This document shows, in pieces, positions 45,435-56,448 of a stretch of DNA of 64,000 bases. The DNA is taken from NCBI RefSeq assembly GCF_000801105.2, contig NC_079514.1, positions 33,405,075 to 33,469,074 of the forward strand. Reading direction: 5' to 3'. The translations under genes were made by a program, and so were the position numbers. This stretch comes from Raphanus sativus (taxonomy: Eukaryota; Streptophyta; Magnoliopsida; Brassicales; Brassicaceae). The first letter of the stretch is position 1, and every line of letters starts with the position of its first letter. The notes under the pieces were generated by a model, which searched no databases, was not told where the DNA came from, and worked only from the letters and a program-made list of their open reading frames with translations.

Positions 45435-47298
45435 CTAGTGATTTTCCGGCGCGTATGTTATACTTTTACATAAATTTATAAATTATTATATGGTCTTAAC
45501 AAATAAAATATGTTAAATATGAAAACAAAAATATATTAAAAATGATTTTTTCTGATTTTTTTTATAGTGGTTAGTGACCGTAGTGCATTACTTTGTTTGA
45601 AGTTGTTTAGTTCAAAATGTAATAGCATAAGTGGTTGTTACTAATCAATTTAATAAAAATAGAATAAAAAACCGATAGTCATAAAAAAATTAATTTAGTT
45701 GGAATTTAAACATAAAACAAAGTTGATGTTTTATATAGAGAACATACTTATAATATTAATTATTAAAATAACTATATATGAACTATAAAACTTTTACTAA
45801 TATATTTGGTTCAAATAATAGAAAGATGGAATACGTTTCAAATTTTATAAATTTTATAAAAAATAAGGGTGAAGTGTTAATTTTTGGTAAAATAATTGGT
45901 GAGTATCTAATATATATTTTTAAAATTACCATGTTGACTTTTAAAATATAGAGGTGCGAGTTGTGTGTGTTCCATTGGTTTCAAGGTCTCTCAAAAGAAT
46001 GTATCTTAAAATAAGAAACATGAAATTATTTTCTATATTAGTTTTGTTATAATGGAAGATTTTGTGTGTGTTCATAACGAAATTCTTGTTTGTCCACCCT
46101 TATTTAGAATATCAACGAATCTTAATATGAATCTAAATATGTTTTTTATCTAAAAATTATAAATGGTTCCTAAACTCCTCTATTTAATGGACAACTTCTA
46201 ATTTAATCGGAATTGAACAATTTCACCAAATCTTCCTAGTAAAAAGTCAATTTGTTAATTAGTAAATAAGATGTTAGCATCTATAACGATCATGAGAAAG
46301 ACAATTTCTAACTATCTGTGACATTCCGGCTTGCTGACTTGTTGCATTTAGTAATGGTCTTGACAGTAAATGGTTAGTGCGGTGTAAATGATTAATGGTG
46401 AGGGTGGTGTGTGGTTTACATCAATTTTAAATAATTTTAGCAACCAGACAACGTTTTTAATTTTTTTTAGATTGGAAAAAATGATTCTTTTTTTAGTTAA
46501 GTTTTAAGAGTATATTATTCATGTTCACGGTTTTTAAAATGTAAACATGGATAGCATGCATCAGGGAAGTTATTGGTTTCCTTGCACAGTGTAACATGAA
46601 AATATACCATAGAGTTTATGTGTCAATACCAATAGACCAAATGTTAGTCTTTTGGACTTGAATCGCCATCAATTACTAAACAGTATTAGAGTGAGATGAG
46701 TGAAATTTCTAGATTGATTATATGACGGTTACGTCGATTGCGTTAAAGAAGGAGAATCGTAGAGGCTTCATTCTCTATCGTCAACATCAAATACAAAAAA
46801 CCCTATAAACCAGTGTTTTGACACCCGATCCATACATTGAACCGGACGATTTACCGGGTCTCTAGATCATTGGGTCAACCGTGGGTGAACCGCAATTTAG
46901 TAAATGAATTAGTTTTATTATATAATAATATATTAGCTATGAAAATAAATATATAAAAACTAAATTTAATGTTTTTAAATGTTTTCAAACATAAAAGTAA
47001 TAGTTTGGATATGTATCTATTTTATGTTTAAATTTTTTTGACAATACTTAACTTTAGTTTCCATTTTTGTATTTTTATTTGACATACAAAATATTAAAAA
47101 GTAGTTTAAAGTATTTAAAAAATATGTAACATAAGAGTTATGAAATCTAAAAAAAGATCAAGATATAAACTAACACATAATCACAATTAACACCAAAACA
47201 CATTAAATAAAATTGAAAAGATTTTAATTATTAAATGGAGAATGCCACATGGCATTTTTTTCTCAAGGAGATAAAAAGGCCAACTTTATTAGTATAGA
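45435..47298 (-). mobile_element. Non-autonomous Helitron, 1864 bp
   Basis: Minus-strand 5' end TCTATACTAATAAAGTTGGC (ends at 47298, next base T). Minus-strand 3' end keeps CCGGAAAATCACTAG (CTAG at 45435-45438) with one hairpin arm eroded. The ends match the Helitron at 26850-33060. No captured gene recognised. Confidence 0.65.
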
Positions 47299-47342
47299 TC
47301 TCAGTTGGATATATTTATTGTATGAATCTACAAAAGAATTAT

Positions 47343-47468
47343 ATCATTAGTTTAAAATCATGTTAGTTTCCAATGTCAGATCTCATCGCATATATAGGTA
47401 CTCAAATCATTAGTTTAAAATCATGTTAGTTTCCAATGTCAGATCTCATCGCATGTATAGGTACTCAA
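47343..47468. repeat. 63-bp tandem duplication
   Basis: Two nearly identical 63-bp units starting ATCATTAGTTTAAAATCATG at 47343 and 47406, differing at very few positions, so the duplication is recent. Confidence 0.92.
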
Positions 47469-48110
47469 ATGTCCACGCATTAATTTTAAGTTCATCCAAA
47501 ACAATACACACAAAGAAAAAGGTGTAACGTAAATAAAAATTTATGGATTTCTAATTAGAGAATAACTACAAAAACTAAAGTAACTATTTGTTATATACAA
47601 TATTTTTAGTATAAGATTTTTTGCCAATCAACTTTTATAGAACAACAGGTGAAGTTTTCATATAAGATGTTATTTTAATTTATTAACATGATAAACATCT
47701 AAGTTGTCAAATGGAATTCCAGAAACCCAAATTATAAAACTGAAATACCACTCAACTTCTTAACACAGTGAATACATTTTTTTTTGTTCTGGACAAAAAA
47801 AGGAAAAAAATACAAATATTTTTAATTTATATTTTTCCAGATCTCTTGATAGTTTATTAAAATACAAAAAGGAAAGTTACCAGTTCGGGTAACCAACATG
47901 TTGCTAGATTGTGGATATGCGTTCCTTTGGCTAATCCATATAAACAAGAAAAATTGGGCTGAATGACCAAGAAAAATAAATAATTTGATGCATAGTCAAA
48001 TATTCTAGTTTTATATATATATATATTTCATTTTATATAATAATACATTTATATCTTTGAAACTAACCAATGCAACCTGTTGAAAAATGGAATAAAAATT
48101 CTTAGTTATT
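47469..48110. other. Intergenic, no gene seen
   Basis: AT-rich; nothing supported. Confidence 0.5.
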
Positions 48111-48750
48111 TACAGTCAAGTTACGCATGGCCTGACTGGTGTAACCGCAGCGGTTGCGGTTGCGGTTGCGGGAGTTTACGGGTGCGGGTGGTTGCGGTTT
48201 TAAGCGTTTTTTAAAGATTTGTACGATTGGTATAGCTGTTAGAAATTGTTGCGTTTGCGGGACTCTTATGACTGGTAAACTACAAAACACAACATCTGTT
48301 AAATAATAATTTAACAATATTTACATTTTATGTAATTATAAAAATATTAAAAATCATAATAATATGATAAATATAAAATTTATATTTATAAAATCATATT
48401 ATTCAATTTAAAAAATTTATAGAAAATATTTTAGTTTTGAATTTTATAATATAAATTGAAATACAATATGAATACATTTTACAATTTCTATTATTTCAAT
48501 TGAAATTTTTTATTGGATATTTTTAGTATTATTTTTATTTATTCTGTTTTTAAAGAAAAAAGATTTACCCTCCCGCAACCGCCCGCAACCGCAAACGCTA
48601 GCTGGAACCAGCTTTTGATTTTAAGAGGTTCGGAGCGGTTTGAAGCGATTTGTAGCGTTTTTTGTGATTGTTTCGAAACACCAACAACCGCTATAAACCG
48701 CAAAAGCTGCGTTTGCGGGTGGTAGCGGGAAAACCAGTCGGCACCTTAAT
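48111..48750. mobile_element. Foldback element with GCGGTTGCGG ends, possibly hAT
   Basis: GC-rich arms (48130-48260, GCGGTTGCGGTTGCGGTTGC) and their inverted counterpart (48570-48740, CCCGCAACCGCCCGCAACCG) surround an AT-rich core. CTGACTGGTGTAACCGC on the left mirrors CCGACTGGTTTTCCCGC on the right minus strand. Target duplication not resolved. Confidence 0.6.
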
Positions 48751-48754
48751 TATA

Positions 48755-49478
48755 GAGAAATTCTTGGGTTCACCCCTAGAATGAACTTTTAGGTTCACCC
48801 AATCAATAAAATTTCGTTATTTCATATGCAATATCTTTAAAAAAGAAAACAAAATATTGTCAAATTATATTAATATTTTAAAACTAAAAAATAAAAATTA
48901 ATATTGATTGCAAACAAAAATACGTTTCAGAAAAATATATTTTGCAAACAAAAATACGTTTCAGAAAAATATATTTTTCATACCGTCAGCCAAACACTAA
49001 ACCCTAAATCCTAAATCCTAAACCCTAAACCCCTCGGTAAATCCTAAACCCTTGGTAAATCCAAAATGCTTGGATAAATTCTAAATTCTACAGTTTATGA
49101 TTTACCCAAGAGTTTAGGGTTTAGTATTTAGGGTTTAGGGTTTAGTGTTTTGCTGATTGTGTTAAAAATATATATTTTTAAAATATATATTTTTAAAAAT
49201 CTAAAGATTTAGGATTTATCCAAAGGTTTACCATGGATTTAAGGTTTATGATTTAGAGTTTAGAGTTTAGGGTTTAGTGTTTTGCTGACGGTATTTTAAA
49301 TATAAAATCTTTTTTTTGCGACTACTATTATTTTCTATTTATTTTTTATTTTAAAAACATAATAAAACTTGACAATAGTTTATTTCCTTTTTAAAAAAAT
49401 ACTGAATATGAAATAACGAAATCATATTGATTGGGTGAACCTAAAAGTTCACTCTAGGGGTGTCCCCAAGTATTTCTC
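48755..49478. mobile_element. MITE with about 80-bp inverted ends and telomere-like interior
   Basis: Left GAGAAATTCTTGGGTTCACC and right (minus) GAGAAATACTTGGGGACACC continue in parallel through AACTTTTAGGTTCACCCAAT and CGTTATTTCATAT. Inside are CCCTAAA/CCTAAAT runs (about 48990-49050) and inverted TTTAGGG runs (about 49110-49150, 49240-49280), the plant telomere motif in degenerate form. Non-coding. Confidence 0.8.
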
Positions 49479-50184
49479 ATATCATTATTTTTTAGTTTTC
49501 TTTGATAACTTTTGAAAAAGTAAAAAGTCTCTCCGTCGACAGTTTGTTCCACCTCTTCAAACCCTTTGTTTAGCTCTCCACCATCGTCGATGACATTCCT
49601 GTCTGCGTTAATTAGCCATCTCGAAGTGCATTGATAAGGGGATATTGTCTCTACTTAAATCGCTTGAGACAAGAGGTCGTTACTGTACAGTCGGCGAGAC
49701 AGAACAACCCAAGCTTCTTCTACTTCACATCTGAGATTCATCTGAGAACTGTTGAAATATTGTAAGTTCTCGGTTCTGTGCATTCAATTCTATTCTTGCG
49801 ATGCTCTTTTCTCCTATTTGGAATATAGTTGGCGCCATTCAAGACATAGTTCTAAATCTAACCCATCAATACCGTTGCATGTCGGATCTGCCAAGGCTAG
49901 TAGAAATAAATGATTTAGGGTTGAACTTGTTTTGGTTGGTCGGATTCATCTGTTTACTGCAAATTGCTGGGGTAATTATGTTTGAAATGTAAATTCACAC
50001 TTTAAGGATTACATCATATTGGATTTTTATGCAGCTTGAAATGGAATAGCTTGGATACTATGCTTTGTCAAATGGAATAGTTTACGCTACATTGTAGATG
50101 GGGACCCACACCTTCTCAGGCATGTTTGTGTATTACATTCTCTCATGTCAGTTGGTAACTGAGAAGGACTTTGAACTATGGTGA
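49479..50184. other. Less AT-rich stretch, no gene recognised
   Basis: 49520-49750 is richer in G+C and pyrimidine blocks than its surroundings, like a 5' UTR or a captured fragment. A 63-codon ORF at 49801-49992 has no known domain. Confidence 0.35.
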
Positions 50185-51520
50185 CTCGTGTAGAATAAAA
50201 CAAAATATTGTACTATTTCCATGTTTTACTATTTGGATTGGAGTTAATATTTTTGTCTTGAGCTTAGTGATCAGTGGTTTTGGGTTTAGTATGAAAGGTT
50301 TAGGTTCACTCTAACTAAGCAATAGGTAGTTCAATGTAAACATATAAAAATTACATAATTTAAACAGTCTCCTCCACTTTATTTTACTTTTTTTTATCAT
50401 GTGCGTACTCCATACTATTTTGAGTATATAGAATAGTACTTATACAATACTCACTTCGCAACATATGTTTACATTTGTCATGTAAATGGACACAGCTTTA
50501 ACTTTAACATGGCAATCATTTTTCCATCTTCTTACTACTTTTGGTTAACCATTTGTGCTAAATTAATCTTCTCCATTTGATGTGTTTCAATATGGGATTC
50601 TCATAATGTCACATAACCAACGACGTCAGGTACTACGTCATCTACTCTCTCCTAGATTTCTATTCTAGGTGCCCCATGTAATGGAACATGAATTAGTACA
50701 TGTTTTACTTTGACACCACTCGTTTCCTTTAATATAGTAAAATTATCTTTCGTAATTACACTTTATTACGTGGCTTCTTGGTATTCTTTCATATACCAAA
50801 TCTGTTACCAAGTCTTAGCCATTTATTTCATCGCATACGTCGTACTCTTTCACACCTGGTGACGTCGTTCTCCATGACATACCTTCACCTGCGTCAACAA
50901 TTTCTCTATTTTATGTGCCTTGTGTAGAATAGAACAAAATATTGTACTATTTCTATGTTTTTTTTGCTATTTGGATTGATGTTTATATTTCTGTCTTGGG
51001 TTTAATGATCAATATTTTTGGGTTTGGTGTTAAGGGTTTGAGTATACTCTTGGAGAAATAGTAGATAATTTAATATCAGTATATAAAAATTACAAAATTT
51101 GAATAATCTCATCCATCCTATTTTACCTTTCTTATCATGTGCGTATTCCATACTATTTTGGATATATAGAATAGTATCTATATACCACTCACTTTATAAC
51201 ATATGTTTACATTTGTTATATAGATAAACACAGCTGTAACTTTAACATGGCAACCATTTTTCCATATTCTTACTGCATTCAGATAAAACCATTTGTGCTA
51301 AATTAATCTTCTCTATTTATTGTGTTTTGATATGTGATTTTCATAATGCCACAAAAACCACGACGTCATATCACTTGTAACCGGTAACCTGTTAAAAGAA
51401 TAAACAGAATCAGATGAACTGTGTGTTAAATACATGATATTACATTATGTCAAAATCAATGTTACTTATCTAATTTACATACAATGTATGGCTATTATGC
51501 AAATTAGTCCTATGAACTAT
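50185..51520. mobile_element. VANDAL-like fragment with a large internal direct repeat
   Basis: A block of about 450 bp (50185-50640) recurs at 50920-51369, offset 735 bp. Both begin GTAGAATARAACAAAATATTG, contain CATGTGCGTAYTCCATACTA then AGAATAGTA, and end CRACGACGTCA or CACGACGTCA. The tail (about 51450-51515, ATTATGTCAAAATCAATGTT to GCAAATTAGTCC) matches the end of 41084-42610. No transposase is present. Confidence 0.5.
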
Positions 51521-51653
51521 CAATTATTAAAAAAATCAACCCAGATGCTCTTTTCAGTTGGATATCATATAGTAGTACAAAATAAAAATTAAATATCCCA
51601 AAAGATATTATTTACCTAGGTCCTAAATCAATACCCCGCACGAACGTTCTGAA

Positions 51654-51682
51654 GCCGCGTCGAGTCAAGAAACCAGTATAAA
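51654..51682 (+). promoter_or_regulatory. Core promoter of NAI1-like gene: GCCGCGTC box and TATA
   Basis: GCCGCGTC at 51654-51661 and TATAAA at 51677-51682, repeating the arrangement before the first bHLH gene. The ATG is about 250 bp downstream because of a likely 5' UTR intron. Confidence 0.65.
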
Positions 51683-51785
51683 GAGTTCACTCATCCACAT
51701 TCACCTAACAAAACAAAAGCATATACCTACTCCAGAAAAATAAAAGCAAGGTTGTAAAGTTGTTTCCATAGAACTCTCTTTTAAG

Positions 51786-51928
51786 GTACTGTTTTTGGCT
51801 TTTGTCTCTTATCCAAATTTTATTCTTTCAAAACTACTTCGCGTTTTTTGTTTTCATATCAAGAACAATAAGTTTAATGGTCTCAGAAACACTAATTAAT
51901 AAGTAAACGTTGTTTTGTGATTCCACAG
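51786..51928 (+). other. Likely 5' UTR intron of the NAI1-like gene
   Basis: AAG|GTACTG at 51783-51791 and CCACAG|GCAAATG at 51923-51935 are good plant splice sites bracketing a T-rich stretch, with the start codon five bases after the acceptor AG. Not confirmed by transcript data. Confidence 0.5.
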
Positions 51929-51932
51929 GCAA

Positions 51933-53390
51933 ATGGAAGATTCAACTTTCACGGATTTGATGATCGATACTGATGAGTATCTGATTGATGATTGGGAACA
52001 AGAGTTCCCGGTGATACCTGAAGAAACTACTGATCATCAGAGCACAAAACCGGGTTGTGAATCCGAATTCGGGTTCAGTTTGATACCCGAGATCAGGCCA
52101 ACAAAGCAAATGAAAGTCAACTCAACATCATCTTCTTCTTGTGGTACGCTCACAGCAGCACAAGTGATCTCGTTCGGTTCTCAAGACCCGAAGATGAACG
52201 TGGTCGAGGCATCATTTAACTTCTCCAACGAAGCAAACATGGAACAGAACGTCAGGTCCAAAAGAAAAGAGTGTGGTAATAATGGAGGAAAAAGAGAGCC
52301 ACATCTATTGAAAGAACATGTTTTGGCTGAACGTAAACGTAGACAAAAGCTCAACGAACGTTTAATTGCTCTCTCTGCTCTTCTTCCTGGCCTCAAAAAG
52401 GTCAGAGTATCTAGCAACCAATTCTTTGTTCCGTTTAATAATATTTATAAATATTAACTTTAAGCAAAGTATATTTAAAATTATAAAACAAGCTTTTGTT
52501 TCTGCTTGCGCTTCTATGTTTTCTCACAAAATTAAAAACTCTTTTAAAAGCATATATTGGAGTAAATTTACTTTTATAATAGAGTTTCTCTATTTAAAAA
52601 AAAATATATATATATAGAGTTGGAAATGATCTTATGGTTGTACAAAAAAAATCTGAAAAAACAATTCTAAATTAAAACTGCATTTTTAAAAAAACTTTGA
52701 TTAAAATTGCCTTTTGTAGTTGGTAAAAATTGTACTAGGACTTGTAAACTGCACGATGTCCCTTAAGCCATGATACTAAACAAGAATTTTATAAACAATT
52801 GTGTGTATGTTTATAGGCGGACAAGGCAAGTGTTCTTGAAGACGCGATCAAACATTTGAAGAAACTTCAAGAACGTGTAAAGAAGTTGGAGGAAGAGCGA
52901 GGAGGAGCCATGAAAATGGATCAGTCAGTTATATTGGTGAAGAGATCTCAAGTGTATGTGGACGATGATTCTTCATCTTACTCTTCTACTTGCTCTGCCG
53001 CTTCTCCTCCAGCTTCTTCTTTAGACGAAGTTTCGATCTTGAAGCAGACAATGCCTATGATCGAAGCACGAGTTTCAGACAGAGATTTGCTGATCAGGAT
53101 TCATTGTGAGAAGAACAGAGGATGTTTGATTAAGATCTTGAGCTCATTGGAGAAGTTTCATCTTGAAGTAGTCAATAGTTTTACTTTACCCTTTGGAAGT
53201 TCAACTCTCGTTATCACCATTCTCTCTAAGGTAACTATCTTATACTGTTTTGAGTTTAGCTTATTGATTTGTTCCAAACAAAAATGTAATTTCCATTTGT
53301 TTTTCCCTAATATTTTTGCAGATGGACAACAAATTTTCTCGACCTATTGAAGATGTTGTGAAGAACATAAGACTTGCATTAGCGGAATAG
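51933..53390 (+). CDS. NAI1: NAI1-like bHLH transcription factor (bHLH20 orthologue)
   Basis: Three exons: 51933-52400, 52817-53230 and 53322-53390 (951 nt, 316 aa), phase 0 introns. The N-terminus is acidic (LMIDTDEYLIDDWEQEFPV), matching my memory of Arabidopsis NAI1. The basic region HVLAERKRRQK begins at residue 129 with H129, E133 and R137. HLH and coiled extension follow (LSALLPGLKK|ADKASVLEDAIKHLKKLQER). A serine-rich linker precedes an ACT-like domain (DRDLLIRIHCEKNRGCLIKI), ending KNIRLALAE. By family knowledge it is a nuclear E-box factor that drives PYK10 and other ER-body genes in Brassicaceae and takes part in jasmonate responses. Its place next to PMDH1 agrees with Arabidopsis. 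Same intron positions as the paralogue at 19640. No lesion seen. Confidence 0.92.
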
Positions 53391-53500
53391 TACTTTTCAT
53401 AACCATTATGTGAATTTCTCAGTGACTAAAACGTGTGATTTGATCTCCAACGTCAATCAGAATACTCGTTTTTCTTGTTTTTTAAAAGTAGTAGTTGGAT

Positions 53501-53506
53501 AATAAA
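53501..53506 (+). terminator. Polyadenylation signal AATAAA, NAI1-like gene
   Basis: AATAAA about 110 bp after the stop codon. A short (GT)n run follows at 53556-53576. Confidence 0.5.
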
Positions 53507-53576
53507 AGCAGAGGAATGCATGAGATGTGGGATGTGTCGAGTGTAATAGCTGGATTTAGTGTGTGTGTGTGTGTGT

Positions 53577-55825
53577 AATGATGGCTGTATCATTGGTTTG
53601 ATTTTTTTCTAATATCTATGATTGATTTAGTAATGAAGATCGATGAGTTTTTAATAGGTTTTTAGAGGAACAAGAAATCTCAGCTTGATTATGATTTCAC
53701 AACTAAGCTGTTAAATTAAATAATGTAAGACTTGTCATTGATGACATGACTAGATAAATCGGTCCACGTTTGACAAAAAAGGGATAGAAAAGAAAGTTGG
53801 TTGGTCCAAGGTTCAACGCAGGCTATGGCTTCAAATGGGTGATGCAGTCCGAAAAATGCATATCAAATTGAAACGCAGATCAAGCAGAACAAATACAAAT
53901 CATGCAGATCAAACAGAACAAATACAGATCAAACTAGTTCAATAAAATATTATATTTAAATGAAATTTTGATTTTTTTGATTTTTCAAAATATTAAATGC
54001 ATAAATGTATATGCAAGAACAAAAAATATGTTTGATATTAACTAATTATAAAATTATATGCAATTAAAACAATGGATGATCAAATATGAAAGTATATGCA
54101 TAAATTTATTAAACTAATTTATATGAAAATATTTATTACTTTTTGAATATATAATACATGATTTTATTAATCATATATTTTAAAAGGATACAAAATATTA
54201 AAATATAACAATTTATAAACAAATATTAGTTATTTAAATTATATTACTTATTATCAAGAATAAAAACAAAACGAACTATAGTTATATGTTTTTATATCAA
54301 TGTAAATATTATTTATTAGTGAAGTTAAAGAAAATAGATTATACAAAGTACACTATTTATTAAAAATACTTATATGTGTTATAATATATATGTTGTCAAA
54401 TAGTAAAAGATAATAATGCATACATGTGTCATAATATATCTGTAGAAAATTAAGTATTTTTTTTACTAAGTATTATTGAATATAGATTTTAACTTATTAT
54501 AAGCATATTAAAACTTTAATAATTCATTTAAATGTGTACCTTAGTTTTTGAATTATTTTTGATAGATGTAGATATATGAATCAACTAACATTATTTTTGA
54601 AAACTAAATAAACATAAGATAAAATACTGCTTTTACTAAAATATAAAATTAACTAAATAAAAACATGTATATGTCATAATATATTTTCAAATAAATAAAT
54701 GAATATTTACTAAGTATTAATGATGTAAAGTTTAAGTGATTTTAATTAAAATAAATAAACTATTATATTATATATAGATGATAGATTAAAATATATATAT
54801 ATTTTTTTTTTTTGATGAAGCCCATTGGTCTCTTGTCCACCCACGATTTCCTCCTTCCTCTTTATACCTGCAGTTCAAAAAATCAACATACTATTAATCT
54901 GCATGCAGTATATTTTATTAATTAATTTCATATCTATATTTTATTGATGAATGGGTACTAAATGCAGTTTGTCCTGCACTATTGTTTTTACTGCATTTGT
55001 CCTGCATATCTTAAAATTGTCCTGCATATCTTCTGCTTAACATTCATACCCTATATACAGATTTTAAAATTGATTTGGATATTTAAAGTAAAAGTAAATA
55101 TTATCTTAATTTTTTATATACGAATGTTATTAAGTGAATGTATAGGATTAAGAATTTCAATTGATTTTAATTAATTAAAAGTAGAGCAAACTTAAGGACT
55201 CTTCATTCGTAGTTGTCGTACACGGTTTAGGCTCACTGAGACAAGTATATATTAATGAAACTCTTCTAGCTAATAAGATGATAACAGTTTTAAATACTAT
55301 AAAGTTTATAACCAATTACATTATTTTAGATTGTTTTTTACTGAATGCGTTCAAATTAACTTTTAGACAGTTTTTCCATACCAAATAAATAACAAAAATA
55401 TTAATTCATTATTTAAAAGATTCCGGATCAAAACGGGGTCAGTTTAGATAGGGGACAACCATGATTCCCATCCAATCTGCTGTCTCCTTTGTTAGTAAGT
55501 AAAGACATGTATTTTATACTAAAAATAAAAAGGGGTCCAAAATTTTTAATTGAAAATATTTATATTTTGTCATATTTTTTTAAATAGTTATAATATTTAT
55601 AAAAAATATTTATCAACAATTTTTTTAAAAAAAAATATTAGTTTAGAGACTTACATTTTTTGCTCGCTATAAAATCAGTGAGCCGGCTCTAGATCAAAGT
55701 TACAATTCCTTCAGATCCAAAACAAAATCATATAATATTAGCATCATTTCAAGCATCAGTCGGCTATATCAATTCTGAAATAGTCAATAACTTTTTATAA
55801 AGCATATTAGTTAATAATAATAACA
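53577..55825. other. Intergenic, decayed repeats
   Basis: No gene seen. At 53875-53935 the phrase GATCAARCAGAACAAATACA occurs twice. TGCAG/CCTGCA-rich segments at 53835-53900 and 54955-55030 are loosely inverted and may be ends of an old DNA transposon around 54 kb. Confidence 0.4.
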
Positions 55826-56284
55826 ATGTCTTGTTTAAATTTTTTTTTCTTTGAGAATTTGTCTTATAATAGTAATGTCTTGTTGAAGTTGTCAATAAAA
55901 CAGGGGTTGAATGATAAATTGAGTAACATCAAAAAGGCAGAGAAATCATCCAAGTTTTGTTTTGCTTGTGATATAATGGTTTATAGGGATGGCTCTCATT
56001 GCTTTCTTCACTGTACATTAGCAATGTTTAACATATTTGCATATATGGCAGGACAATGTTATCTTAATACTACACCTACAGCCGTAAAGGCAAGTCCCGG
56101 ATCTAACAAGAGGAATGAGCCATTGGTTGATAATATTATCCATTCTTATATGTTCGATATACATAGGGATTTCTCATGTAACAAACTCAACGAGTGTGTG
56201 GAGTGGATCTTACGCGCAATTATACTAAGCAGAAGAAAAACACACATAAAACTGAGGAAACATACCAAGAAGACAAGAATATGA
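55826..56284 (+). CDS. Unrecognised ORF, 152 aa
   Basis: Open from ATG at 55826 to TGA at 56282-56284, long for this AT-rich DNA. The N-terminal 40 residues are low complexity. The middle (FCFACDIMVYRDGSHCFLHC, LAMFNIFAYMAGQCYLN) is Cys-rich, and the C-terminus is basic (RRKTHIKLRKHTKKTRI). I recognise no domain. It runs toward the 3' end of PMDH1 and stops 165 bp short of its stop codon. It may be a chance ORF, a captured fragment or an exon of an old gene; nothing here shows expression. Confidence 0.25.
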   Translation: MSCLNFFFFENLSYNSNVLLKLSIKQGLNDKLSNIKKAEKSSKFCFACDIMVYRDGSHCFLHCTLAMFNIFAYMAGQCYLNTTPTAVKASPGSNKRNEPLVDNIIHSYMFDIHRDFSCNKLNECVEWILRAIILSRRKTHIKLRKHTKKTRI

Positions 56285-56325
56285 ACTCATAAACGTTCTC
56301 GTATCTAAGAACAAAGTGATTGCAG

Positions 56326-56331
56326 TTTATT
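56326..56331 (-). terminator. Polyadenylation signal AATAAA, PMDH1-like gene
   Basis: TTTATT on the plus strand (AATAAA on the minus), about 118 bp beyond the stop codon. Confidence 0.45.
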
Positions 56332-56448
56332 AAATCTTCAAAATCAGACTCTACCCGCAGGAGCTTTCATTGCGAGAGGCATTGTTCTTATTCCAAACAA
56401 TCACTATTCGAAAGATAAAACTAAAAGTGTTTTTATCAATTCTCTTTA

